Shown: in pieces, positions 45,561-56,550 of the stretch | Layout of the letters: each line of letters starts with the position of its first letter | Position numbering within the stretch: the stretch's first letter is position 1 | DNA from: Halichondria panicea | Taxonomy: Eukaryota; Porifera; Demospongiae; Suberitida; Halichondriidae | Direction: 5' to 3' | Length of the DNA: 64,000 bases | Assembly (NCBI RefSeq): GCF_963675165.1 | Contig: NC_087377.1 | Coordinates: forward strand, 13,946,198 to 14,010,197 | Position numbers and translations under genes: made by a program | The notes under the pieces: model-generated | Told to the model about the DNA's origin: nothing | Seen by the model: the letters and a program-made list of their open reading frames with translations, nothing else | Databases searched by the model: none

Positions 45561-46793
45561 GCCCACTACCAAAAGTCTTGAAACACTCATTGCAACGGAT
45601 GACACGGACGAAGTATCCGGAATTCCGTATAGTATACGGAATCTACTGCATGGATACAATAATAACAGTAACTACGTGTGAGTGATTGGATAACTGAAGC
45701 TCCCAGTCCAAGTTCTTCCAGTGCTAACTGATTCTCTGCGCAGGGAGAGCCAAGAGAGATGTTCATGAATGAAAGTGGAAATGCAGAAATCATATTGGAA
45801 CCTGACAACTCTAGATCTAGCTACATGTACACTGCTGACTTAATTTTTGTGATGACATTGTATATAGCACAGCATGTATGCACACAGAATATTATATAGG
45901 CAGGCATCCATGCATGGAGATAGACCTTTAATAGACAACTAAATGGACAACTAAAACTGATTTAAAGTTGAAGGAGGATTCTTCTTTGTCTTATCGCTAC
46001 TTGTGCTCGTACACTTGTTTGTTAGTCTTGCATCAGGGAATAATTATGCTCCTTTCCGCTTCCTTTGGTGATAGAGCATTACCTAAATTAAAAAAGTATG
46101 TTAGAATGCACATAATAATTTACTCCGGCCGCTGTACGATCATGTATGCATTATCATCATACAGTATATTTGTATGAATAAACATGTTCACCACAAAAAG
46201 ACACGCTTTCCTGAAATAACAAAACATTTACTGAGGGTCAAAATAGATTCTCCCGGTATAAGGACATCTATATTATTGAATGACCACATCATTTAAGTGA
46301 TGGAGCTTTTTGTTGGCAAGATCGCCTAACCACAAGATAGGTACTGTTGAACACCTAATTTTGACCTATCATTCAGTTTACTGCTAGCCGTATACATTTC
46401 CTTAAGTGCTGAACACATTCTCCCGGTACTTCACTTCATAGACTAACAGAAAAGCAAAGCGAAATGTTCCAACTATAAACCCAACCAAAGATTGCCTAAC
46501 CACAAACTTGTCACCTAGTAAGTTACAGAAAAAAATGAGCTCCAAAAGGCTATCCACTAATGCAGGCTCAATATACATGCTCTATGATAGACTTACCTCC
46601 CACCTACGAGTACAGCAGACCTTCTCCTCAACTGAAGCCACAAGTGCGCAGCTGTACAAGAAAAACAACACTAAAAGTGGCCATTTCTGCAGCTGGGTGC
46701 CGTTGCAGTGAGTGAACACAAATACTCCGTAATCTACCCGTATACTACCTACGTTTCACATCCACGGAGTGTACAGTATCTATGGTAGCAGCC
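45515..46793. repeat. Inverted repeat pair around GTACACTCCGTGGATGTGAA
   Basis: ATAGATACTGTACACTCCGT near 45533 and its reverse complement ACGGAGTGTACAGTATCTAT near 46765 extend over about 40 bp. The left copy is the 5' end of the helicase fragment. No gene is supported between them. Confidence 0.7.
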
Positions 46794-46937
46794 ATTACAC
46801 AACTTGGACTAGATTTCTTTTTTCAATGACATCATTATAAATGAAACGGATATCAATGTTTTACAAGATACTGATAAATATACTGCAATTTACGATTACC
46901 CAGATTCTGGGTAATTCTGGCGCATGCGTAAACAGTG

Positions 46938-47188
46938 TACCGTATAGCGGGTATATTTCGAGGGTAGAAATGTTCGCGGTTTTTGCGGATTGAGCCTGTA
47001 CCGCGAAAATTTATACCCACGAAAATTTATGATGGATTCGAGGCTAACGGTGTGGAGGTACCTGCATGTTGATGTGCGCATGCGCCAGAAGGCTGGAACT
47101 CAGACCACGAAAATAAAATCCGCGAAATCCTTTGTAATGGTCCATCCGCGAAAATGTATACCCTCGAAATATACCCGCTATACGGTAT
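46938..47188. mobile_element. MITE-like element, TACCGTATAGCG family, GGG subtype
   Basis: Starts TACCGTATAGCGGGTATATT and ends AATATACCCGCTATACGGTA. It is inserted next to ATTACCCAGATTCTGGGTAA ... GCGCATGCG, which is subterminal sequence of the TAGCCTCGAT family. Confidence 0.85.
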
Positions 47189-47190
47189 AC

Positions 47191-47659
47191 TAGTCTCATG
47201 AATCAGCCGCCGTTCTTTTGGAACCACCGTCTGAGCACTCTTGTCATCGTTTTATGTGCCAAGACGGTATTCCGTCTTGACCAATAAAATTGCAGAAGTC
47301 CAGTCAGGTGATGAACTTGGAGGCAGCAAAGAACTGCACTTTGCTCAACGCATTTGGATAATCATTACGCATGCATTACGCATGGTAAACACTTCATACA
47401 TAGAAGCTGCTACGAAGCATAAGCAAGGCAAGCAGGGGTCCTTGGGCACAGATTTAGCACCACAGCAAAACACAAGTAGAGAGAGATGCCTTCGCTTGGC
47501 GATTTGTATAACAATTAGGAAATATGTGTGGGCGTAAGATCACGATTTAATTACATTCCATTGGTTTTGTGAGCAATCAACATTCCATTTTGAAATGACT
47601 TCATGACAAGAGTGCTCAGACGGTGGTTCCAAAAGAACGGCGGCTGATTCATGAGACTA
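47191..47659. mobile_element. TAGTCTCATGAATCAGCCG element, copy 1
   Basis: 469 bp. The ends TAGTCTCATGAATCAGCCGC and GCGGCTGATTCATGAGACTA extend to about 55 bp of near-perfect inverted repeat. Flanks ACGGTATAC and ACAGTATAC suggest a 9-bp duplication with one change. Confidence 0.8.
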
Positions 47660-47666
47660 ACAGTAT

Positions 47667-47706
47667 ACCAGGCCGCCTTTCTCAGCGGCTTGGAATCGAG
47701 GCTAGG
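47667..47706. mobile_element. Isolated right end of a TAGCCTCGAT element
   Basis: ACCAGGCCGCCTTTCTCAGC ... TTGGAATCGAGGCTA is a right end with its hairpin. The matching left end was not found. Subterminal sequence survives near 46890-46935, so two other elements appear to have inserted into this copy. Confidence 0.65.
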
Positions 47707-48723
47707 GCTGTTGTAGAGTAAGCTGTTATATAACGATTATTATTATTATTATTATGTCAGTAACGATTATTACCAAACTGATTAATTTTTCATTTTTAAT
47801 GTTAACGACCGTTACCAAATAAATAAGTGAACGCGAGAAAAGTGGTCTCAAACATGCGTGGCTACACTGGCAATACATTCACCGATTTCACAATCGGGTG
47901 GGCAAGTGATAGTCATTGACTCAATGGACTGGACTCAATGTGTCAACATCTACATGTAAGTAACAGCAAAGAAACTTCCAAAACTGTTTTGTCAAACCAA
48001 GCAAATTCTAATCTGCCAGTCCTGTCGTAAAGCTGCAGGAAGTAATGACATTAGTACACTGTACTGGTATCATATCCAATCTTGCTACAGGGTGAAGAAA
48101 GCAATTCCCATTACCATTCTCACAAGCAATGCCTAGTGAAAGCTGATGCTACCTTTAACGAAGAAAGCTCACTGTGCCATCTGTGTGTTTGACAACCTGT
48201 AGTGTGTCGAGGGGTCAGACACTCCTTTAAATCTTGTACACCCTTCGCCTAAATCTTTGGTAAATCTCTTTAAATCTTTTAAGTCTTGGGTAAATCTCTA
48301 AATCTCTATGAATCTTTATCTGACCTATGAACCTTCTCCATGAACCTTGCATCGAGGTGCATGCACTATCTGCATGCACTATCTATTACATTATGCATAG
48401 ATACTAGTATCTATGCATTGTGCATCACTTTATAGCTATACAAAGACTGTACTGAGTGACTGAATCAAGGTGAACCATTGCTTTTAGAGCCTTGTATAGC
48501 ACTGTTTATAATACTGTAACATTTCATCATTTCACAAGTGTCTATTGTGGAATTCTGACTGGCAGATCTATTGCTACTGACATAGATATTATTATCTTAA
48601 TACTATAGGCTCTGCAGTAAGTCTTATCATACTCATTGCATAGTCTGTCATTGTAGCTGCCAATAATAGTTTATAGTGTAAAGCCACATGACATGTATAA
48701 TAATTATATGATCTATAGGAAAG

Positions 48724-49505
48724 ATGGCTACATGTGATGTTCACCTGGACCCAGCTTTACTCAGCGACGAAGATTTTCTCGCTCTCATGCATGATAAACT
48801 TCCACCGTATGTTGTAAAGTGTATGCTTGCTGCTGGATTCGATGTTGTTGAGGTGGTTACATCAATGGATCTCAGTGACAAGCCTGGGAATTCAATTAAC
48901 ATAATTGAGAAATTTATAAACCAACATTTTTCTGGTAACAATGAGTACACACTATCTCTAAAACCTTTTGTTTTCCCACCTGGTCACCGGATACGATTAT
49001 GTACTTTTTTGTCAGATATACAAAGGCAGGTTGAAACCACCAAAAAGGCAGCGCTAAAAGTGTCCGATCTAAGGCTGAAAATACTAAGGCACTAGTAGTA
49101 CCTGCCCGACCAGCAAGAAAACCAGCCATGACTGACAGCAGTGATAGTGACAGCACCAACTCCATAAATCATGCTTCCAGCTAAATTAGGCGTGCCATTG
49201 CAAAGTGGGTACGAAAGCAGCAGTCGACCTGTCCTTACCACAAAATAAGAGAGAGCGTCCATTTTTCTGTAAAAGTATCACATGTAGCAAAGAGTCACTT
49301 GTTGTCTGCTTTCCTTGAGTGCCGTGCATGCAAAGTAAAAATTAAACTACAAACTCATCCTAAATCCACCACTTATTCAGTATCAAATTGGACCAGACAT
49401 GCCAAAACATGTGCATTCCTCGCAAACCAGCTGTCTGGTAGCAGATCACAGCAAACGTCTATGCTAAATAATTATGTTGTCGCCTCCCTCATCTTCTTCA
49501 TGTGA
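48724..49505 (+). pseudogene. Transposon N-terminal region with BED-like zinc finger
   Basis: The frame from ATG 48724 (MATCDVHLDPALLSDEDFLA) runs to a stop at 49095. A frameshift near 49065 continues it as ALVVPARPARKPAMTDSS, which meets a TAA near 49180. It resumes with IRRAIAKWVRKQQ and then a finger with ECRACK (cysteines at 49320 and 49329) and NWTRHAKTCAF (His 49398, Cys 49410). C-x2-C ... H-x3-C with a preceding Trp fits a BED-type DNA-binding finger. The first ~120 residues are not recognised. Confidence 0.6.
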
Positions 49506-51491
49506 AGCTGGTACACTCTCTAGAGCTAATGTGCATGCGAATGATCTTGCGCCAAGCGTATCTAACTATGAGGAGCAAACTCTCACAGATCACCCCAACA
49601 TTGATTTGGCTGGACCTGATAGCCATAACAATGAGACAGTAACTGCTGCAGTTGAGCCCGACTCGATCAAAGCACAAGCAGTCAATATGACTGAAAATAA
49701 CATGACACAAGAAGTGAGTATGTCGGAGGAATTGTCAATTGTAGAGCCAACTTTTGTCACAGAGCAACCAACTCCAGTAATTGAGCAGGCCAATACTAAG
49801 CAGGGTTTTCAAGGAGTCCCTCTCCACAGTGATCAGCAGAAACAAGATAGGAGAGGGGCTAACTTTTCTCTCTTCGACTATTCCCGTGATGCTCGACGAA
49901 AGCGCAAACTTGAAGCAGCCCAAAGTGACCCTGATCAAACAGCGATTACTGATTTCTTCTTTGTCATTGATGAGATTGACAGATTGACAAATGATAATAA
50001 GAAGCTACTTGATATGCTTCGACTACGTGACACCAGCGACTCTCAATCTACTCTGCAGTCATGTACTCCTATTCTACGACAGATTGTGGCAAATGCTGAA
50101 AGGAATGTATCCAGGTTACCACATGGTAGGAGACACTCAGAAATGTTGAAGAAGTTTGCAACTTCTCTGTTTATATATGCGCGTTCCTTAGCATATGACT
50201 TCCTCCAGAAAAACCTTTCCCAAGTTATGCCTTCTCTGCGAAGTGTACAGCGAATTGTTCACTCAGAATACAAGACTATCAATGAAGGTCAATTTCGTTT
50301 CGATGAACTTGCTGAATACATTGATCTTCACAATGCACCGAGATTGATATCTGTAGGAGAAGATGCCACAAGAGTCATTTCAAGAGTTGAATATGACCAT
50401 GAAACTGACAGGTGGCGTTGGTTTTGTACTACCTCTTAATGATTTTGGTCTACCTGAAGTTGACTCATTTCTAGCTGTTTTGTTTGAAGCAATTGAAAAA
50501 ATGTTCAGCAAACACAAAATGGCGAAGTACGCTTACGTGTATATGGCTAAACCTCTAGCACTTGGTGTGCCTGCATTCTGCTTGCATGGCATGTTTTGGT
50601 AGCGATTACTTGTTTAAGACATCTACCATAATGACTTGGTGGCAACATATTATAACGGAATGTCACAAAAGGAGTATTGTAGTGCTAAGTTTTGGCTCAG
50701 ACGGCGATTCTCGTCTCTTATCTGGTATGCAGATATGTGCAGGCCTACATGTGAGTGACTCTAGATACAAGGAAGAGATTAAACTGATTCCTAAGTATCC
50801 TTTAAGCAGCCCAAAGATCCCGTCAAAATGGACATGGTTTTGCTTAGAAAGACCATGCTCAGTAGCATACATTCAGGATATTGTCCATATCGCTGTAAAA
50901 TTGAAATGCAGGCTACTAAAACCATCAATTGTTTTGCCTATGGGCTCCTTTGTTGCAAGTGTTCAACATTTTAGACTATTGCAAGCTGCAGTTGGTAAAG
51001 ACTTACATGGGTTGAGGGAGAAGGATGTGGACCATAAGGATAAGCAAAACTATGATGCTGTGCTTAACCTTATAAAGGCTGCGAAACTACTTGCCAGTTT
51101 TCCTGATGCAACAGGCACAAGAATTTACATTCAAGTAATGCAATGCGTTATAGACAGCTATCTAAACAAATCTCTAACTCCTGTTGAGCGTATTGAGTGC
51201 ATTTGGTATGCGACATTTTTTGTCCGCTATTGGCGCAAATGGATCCAACTTCACCCTCACTATAACCTCACGAATAACTTTATCACATCAAATGCGTACA
51301 TGTGCATTGAACTCAATGCACACTCACTCATAACTCTTATTCTAACAATTCGAAACAAGTTAAACAAGCACAGCTCTGCCTTTCAACCATGGGTCTTTGG
51401 GTCACAAACATGCGAAGGATTGTTCAGAGCAGCTCGCAGTATGACTAGTATTTTCTCTACTGTTATCAGCTTTGGCATGCTTGGCCTGGTG
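49474..51491 (+). pseudogene. DDE-type transposase core (frameshifted, first part)
   Basis: A linker rich in Ser/Glu precedes FSLFDYSRDARRKRKLE and a helical region. Candidate catalytic residues follow: Asp in SVGEDATRV (50362-50364), Asp in FGSDGDSRLL (50700-50702 or 50706-50708), and Glu in SQTCEGLFRAAR (51414-51416). A long helical insertion (YIQDIVHIAVKLKCRLLK ... YATFFVRYWRKW) precedes the last acidic residue, as in hAT and P transposases. Frameshifts lie near 50415 (an extra G makes DRW from DRC) and near 50585. The frame stops at 51491 where another element is inserted. Catalytic roles are inferred from motif layout. Confidence 0.6.
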
Positions 51492-51996
51492 TAGCCTCGA
51501 TTCAAGGCCGATTAAAATACGGCCTGGTACCTATTGCAGGGGTGATAGTGCGCATGCGCTTCAAATTACCCAGAATATGGGTAATCGTACTACGAACGTA
51601 AAACCTTAGTAAATTATACCGGAAATTAGTCCGTTTACTAAAATAAAAGATGCTCTCATCTACGTCTAGGACTGTCCTATAGCTGGGTTGTCTTCGCGAG
51701 TAGCAGTTTGAGGCACCATACACTTCCCATAGCCTGTACAGATCCATGGTAAGACATCCTGACCATACAACCGTCATATAGGTAGATGAGAGCCTCTCCT
51801 GGCTTCAGACTAGTGTGAAAGCCTTCTGGAACAACGCAATAGAGAGCTAACCTGATGTTTACGAAAATAGATGAGGGAAGAAAAGGGGATTCCCCAGATT
51901 TTGGTGAATAAACTAACGCATGCGCACTATCACCCCTGCAATAGGTATATACCAGGCCGTATTTTAATCGGCCTGGAATCGAGGCTAGGCCTGGTG
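51483..51996. mobile_element. TAGCCTCGAT hairpin-end element, copy 3, inserted in the transposase
   Basis: The element is 51492-51987 (496 bp), flanked by the 9-bp duplication GGCCTGGTG (51483-51491, 51988-51996). Left end: TAGCCTCGATTCAAGGCCGA, loop, TACGGCCTGG; the right end is its inverse. Removing the element and one duplication joins FGMLGLV to RRVHRLQIQSQLQ in the same frame, confirming the insertion. Confidence 0.92.
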
Positions 51997-52514
51997 AGAC
52001 GTGTGCATCGACTGCAAATTCAGAGTCAACTACAGGCTGAGTCAGCAAAGACTAACATAATCTTCCCGCAATTGCAGAAGCATCTAGCTAAAGAGGGTAG
52101 CAATTTGTTTGTCCCTGCAGAGCTAGAAAAAACGACCGATGATGCTATTGTTTTAGCTGTACAGAGAGCTAAACAAAGGGCACAAATAACTGTCAAGGAG
52201 CTGGGCATGGCTGACCTTTTGAAGACAAGAAATGAGTGGGATGAAAACATTCCAACAATAGACTGTGATAAAACAGATATTTTTGGAGACTCCTCTGATG
52301 ACAGCGATTATGAAGACAATACTGACTTTTTGATTCCAGAAGAAGACACAAATATATCGGAAGTAGACGTTGCAAGAGACATCGATATTCTGTCCAAAAA
52401 CAAATTGATATCGACAGATTTAGAATGTAAACTAAACCATATACAGCAGTCCCTCCCAAGACTGATAAAAGTGTCAACAGCTGATTCATTGCCTGTGTAT
52501 GAGCCTGTCAGCTT
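51988..52514 (+). pseudogene. Transposase C-terminal part (after the insertion)
   Basis: The frame continues RRVHRLQIQSQLQAESAKTN, a helical segment, then acidic DSSDDSDYEDNTDF and ISEVDVARDID, ending at PVSL where the foldback element 52515-54704 is inserted. No catalytic motif lies here; the acidic stretch may be a linker between the transposase and the protease module. Confidence 0.6.
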
Positions 52515-54704
52515 GGTAGAGTAAAGCATGGAAATTCAAGCTACATGAAAATCCGGACGATTTAGCATGACGGCTAGCAAAAACAGAAAGAGCTATGCAG
52601 AAACTAACTTGACACATAAAGAGAAACATACCTTGTAATCGATCTGGTGCGGTATCAGCTTCACAGCTTTCTTCATAATGAGGTAATGAGCATGCAAAAT
52701 AAACGTGCGGATAATTGCATTTTCGGAGAATGCGATGCAATTTCGAGTTGAGCTACTTAGAACATCAATTAGCTAAATCTGAGTTTGCCATCAGCTTTTT
52801 CATGTCCACTTTACTCTGGATCAACCTTTAGCTGAGCAGAAACAGCTGCACTGCTGCACAAAACTTGCTGAGAAGTATTCGCACAAAAAGTGCTAGGTCA
52901 GCATTAATACCATAGCAACAGCAAGGGTGCGGCTAGCCCTCGATAATTGACTTGTAGGTATTAATGCTGACCTAGCAGTTTTGTGTGAATACTTCTCAGC
53001 AAGTTTTGTGCAGCAGTGCAGCTGTTTCTGCTCAGCTAAAGGTTGATCCAGAGTAAAGTGGACTAGCCTCGATCCCAGGCCGATCCGTCTCTAATTGAAC
53101 GCTAGGTCGCCTCCTCGGCCTGGTATTGATTGTATCTGGGCGTGACCGGAAACTGGTAAGTATCAGCTATGACTGTAAAATCTTCAGTTTATCACAGTTG
53201 GCTAAAAATACAGCGATATAATGATATAATGACATAATGACACTAGAAATTAATACTGTGCACAGCAGTACTGCGTCCATAATAAAATGCAGATGTTTAG
53301 AAGCGAAGATCTCAAACAAGAGCTTCCAGAAAGACTTAATAAATACTGCGTTGGATATGCCTGCTAAGCCTTCAGGTGGCATAACAAAGATTGTGTGTTC
53401 ACAGTGCATCAAGAGACAGTAGAATCCTGACGTCACTGGTCAGGATAGCAACCACAAGTGTTGAAAGAGCCATTCCACGTCCGTAGTTTTAGTGCAGGTA
53501 GTTCTATAAGATCGGACCCTTGGGAAGGACACGAGTGGCACTGGGGCATCCTCTTTCAATTAGTTGACACCCATCAGCTAGGAGGAGTACGACGGGGGTT
53601 GGAGGGGAAGGTTCCATTTTGCTCCTGTATACAAATTAGTATGAACTTAAATTCACCATTCCACTATACATTTTGTAACTCACAGTGATGGTCCACACAA
53701 ACTAGCCACGATCCCAGGCCGCACTTCCTTGAAGGTCGGTGAAGGAGGCTAACACAACACCAGTGTCAGTGCCGTAATGTCATATCTTGATCCAGATACC
53801 AAGGATTGGGCTATAGGCTATAGTGTACAATTTCCAATGATGAAAGGGGATTATTGATTTATATCGCTCACCTTGACAATACATCCCAGGCCCAGCCACT
53901 TGTGGACACCCCTGAGCATAGTATACAAGAGATCGATGGCCAGAGTCTGAGGATAGACTCTACCAAGTGTATCTGGCAATCAATGGTCTAATCAAGCGCT
54001 TGTATTAAATTGTGTAGTCAATCAAAGGTAGCCACTGATAGCAGAAACTTGAGAACCTAGGTCTGTTCTTTCACAAGAGTGATGCTCCTTCTTCCTTCGC
54101 ACAAGACAGCTCCTCACACTCTAGCTAGCTAAGCCTATATCTATGACAAACTAAATGAATAGACCTATGACACGGAGTTCTTTGTGATTTAACGGTGATT
54201 TTACGGAGTAAGTATGCTTACATACACTATTAGTGTTCTATTCGCTCCACCTTGCTCAGGTATTCGCTCTTTTTTAGCGAATACCTGAGCAACCACAGCA
54301 ACCACAGCACATGCCCAGATACACGCCCAGATACAATCAATACCAGGCCGAGGAGGCGACCTAGCGTTCAATTAGAGACGGATCGGCCTGGGATCGAGGC
54401 TAAAAGTGGACATGAAAAAAGCTGATGGCAAACTCAGATTTAGCTAATTGATGCTCTAAGTAGCTCAACTCGAAATTGCATCACATTCTCCGAAAATGCA
54501 ATTATCCGCACGTTTATTTTGCATGCTCATTACCTCATTATGAAGAAAGCTGTGAAGCTGATACCGCACCAGATCGATTACAAGGTATGTTTCTCTTTAT
54601 GTGTCAAGTTAGTTTTCTGCATAGCTCTTTCTGATTTTGCTAGCCGTCGTGCTAAATCGTCCGGATTTTTCATGTAGCTTGAATTTCCATGCTTTTACTC
54701 TACC
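52515..54704. mobile_element. Foldback (palindromic) element, itself interrupted
   Basis: The ends are GGTAGAGTAAAGCATGG and, inverted, CCATGCTTTTACTCTACC. Without the element at 53064-54402 it is about 842 bp and almost entirely one palindrome centred near 52935, with arms of ~400 bp (for example GCACCAGATCGATTACAAGG near 54580 pairs with CCTTGTAATCGATCTGGTGC near 52640). It interrupts the transposon frame: PVSL before, LEKRPKKYTYAATPF after. No ORF of its own. Confidence 0.88.
53055..54411. mobile_element. TAGCCTCGAT hairpin-end element, copy 4, nested in the foldback
   Basis: The element is 53064-54402 (1339 bp), with AAAGTGGAC on both sides (53055-53063, 54403-54411). Left end TAGCCTCGATCCCAGGCCGA, a 38-nt loop region, TCGGCCTGGTATT; the right end is the inverse. 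Inside are a solo end hairpin (53704-53752, TAGCCACGATCCCAGGCC) and a perfect stem GCTCAGGTATTCGCT / AGCGAATACCTGAGC at 54257-54293. The open frames are short and unrecognised. Confidence 0.9.
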
Positions 54705-55412
54705 TTTAGAGAAAAGACCCAAGAAATATACTTATGCTGCTACTCCATTTCTGAAAGTATCAGGTGAAGATGGCAAGTCCGTATTTATTAGAAAAACAAC
54801 AGCAGTTTGGCTTTTTCAAGAAGGTGAACGTGTTTCATCAGACAGGCTGTTTCGAGTAAGAAACAAGCAGCCTTTTCTTCTTTTATCAAAAAACCTAAAA
54901 GCACCATCGATGGAACTGAGAGCACACTACCACGGATAACTGACATGGTGAGTGTAGGAGATTTGTGTGTGTTTGAAACGGAAGAAGGCAAGTGGTCCAT
55001 TGGAAGAGTATTGCAGTTTGCTAAGCTAATCACCCATCACCCATACAAAGATATGTGTATCGATTTGTCTCTTGCTAAAGGGATGGGTGTTCTCTGCTCG
55101 TGGTTTCTGGCTCAAGAAGACTCAACGAGAGTGTTTAAACTGTTTCATAATCCAGGTGTAACACACACATACATTCCCCTTTCAAAGTATGTGTGCACAA
55201 TAACATTGCAGTGTGTTGATATTAAACAGTCCGTAGCTGATCCTACCTTACTTCAGAATGTAGTAAGCCATACTATCGGGGAGAGTAACTCTCATGAACG
55301 CAGACTCGCCTTGGCCCAGGAATTTCATCTTAAAGCTGAGAGTGAATCATTCATCAGCAGTAACCTAAAAACTGGCTCGACTAAGATAACGATATCCAGC
55401 AGTAGTGCATGA
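54705..55412 (+). pseudogene. Transposon middle region between transposase and protease
   Basis: After the foldback element the frame reads LEKRPKKYTYAATPFLKVSG and FIRKTTAVWLFQEGERVSSDR. A frameshift in an A-rich run near 54895 moves it to TDMVSVGDLCVFETEEGKWS, continuing to 55412. Segments such as DLCVFETEEGKWSIGRVLQF look like a small beta-barrel, possibly Tudor- or BAH-like, but this is not established. Confidence 0.5.
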
Positions 55413-56077
55413 TGAAGACACCGAACCTTGTTTAAAGGGTACAAGCATTTGGAAAAAAAATTGAGCAATTTCATTTGTACAAGGCTGATAAGGATGTACT
55501 CCTAAGCAGTAAAAAGTGGCTCAATGACAACCACTTGAACTGTGCACAAAAACTAATTCATAGCCAATTCCCTCAATATGGAGGGCTACGAAGTACACTA
55601 ACCCAAACCAAACCTCTAGAGCCTCTACCTCCAGATTCTCTCCAAGTTGTACACATTAATAGAAATCATTGGGCCACAGTCTCCACGATAGGAGTGGGAC
55701 AACTGCAAGACACTGACGTCTTCCTATATGACTCATTGTACTCTCATACAGAGATTAGTTTGACCACCAAGATTCTACTTGCAAAGTTGCTGAAATCAAG
55801 TGAACATTTCATTAGACTGTGTGTTCCACAAATGCCAAAGCAGTGGGGGGCATCAGATTGTGGGTTGTTTTCGATAGCCTATGCCACACACCTGGCATTT
55901 GGGAAGGACCCAAGTGGCGTCACATTCATACAACCTTCTATGAGAAACCATTTTCTTCATTGCATTGAAGATGAAAAGATGAAACCATTTCCAGTGGGAC
56001 CTGAGAGGAGGAAGAGAGGGGCTTCAAAGCAAATTATTATTAACATTGATCTATTGCTATTGTCGCTGCCCAGATGA
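55413..56077 (+). pseudogene. Ulp1/SENP-type cysteine protease domain (C48) of the transposon
   Basis: After another frameshift (EPCLKGTSIWKK then DKDVLLSSKKWLNDNHLN) the frame from 55475 shows the classic features of the ubiquitin-like-protein protease family: WLNDNHLNCAQKLI at the start, catalytic His in NRNHWATVS (55667-55669), Asp in LYDSLYS (55730-55732), Gln in PKQWGASDCG (55841-55843) and the nucleophile Cys (55859-55861). Gln-to-Cys spacing of six residues matches Ulp1. In functional relatives it would cleave SUMO- or ubiquitin-like modifiers. All catalytic residues are still encoded although the element is dead. Confidence 0.85.
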
Positions 56078-56204
56078 TGGAACCAAAATGATAGCTTGTG
56101 ATGGGACAAGTTGCCCACTTGGGGGTTGGTTTCACAGAAAATGCCTTGAAGTGAACACTAAAATTCCCGAGTTGTGGTATTGCAAACGATGCATCGTGCA
56201 CTGA
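56052..56204 (+). pseudogene. PHD finger at the C-terminus of the transposon protein
   Basis: A +1 frameshift after KRG moves the frame to YCYCRCPDDGTKMIACDG, then GGWFHRKCLEV and ELWYCKRCIVH, stop TGA at 56202. The Cys4-His-Cys3 pattern (C-x-C, ACD-x4-C, WFH-x2-C, WYC-x2-C) is that of a PHD finger, a module that usually reads histone H3 tails. It is the last domain before the right end. Confidence 0.85.
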
Positions 56205-56339
56205 AGTATGTATAATTATTATATAGCTAGAGGTATCTGTTTTTTATGAAAATAATGTTATATAGTTATAGTGATTATGCTTGACTGTATGTTGTCTATT
56301 ATACTTGCTATGTAAACCTTGTATAGACTATACTACAAG

Positions 56340-56550
56340 TTAGCTAGATTTACAGCACTAAATCTCGAGTAAATCTCTGCAAATCTTGCTAAATCTCTGT
56401 AAATCTTGCTAAATCTCTGCAAATCTTGCTAAATCTCGAGCAAATCTCCAAAATCTAGGTAAATCTGGGCAAAATCCGCAGTAAATCTGTAAATCTTGCT
56501 AAATCTGGGTAAATCCCGCTAAATCTTAGATCTTTGATAAATTTTCGGAT
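56340..56550. repeat. Subterminal TAAATCT repeats of the 8.4-kb transposon (right)
   Basis: More than ten TAAATCT/CAAATCT words at 9-20-bp spacing (TAAATCTCTGCAAATCTTGC repeated). A weaker cluster in the same orientation is at 48233-48325 near the left end. Confidence 0.85.

Noticed and set aside
48724-56204. A single intact host gene with BED, protease and PHD domains
   Set aside because: At least five frameshifts or stops, two inserted elements and flanking inverted ends with a target duplication show it is a dead transposon.
56340-56550. TAAATCT array as a CRISPR or satellite
   Set aside because: Units are too short and irregular for CRISPR. The position just inside a transposon end and a similar cluster at the other end explain it better.
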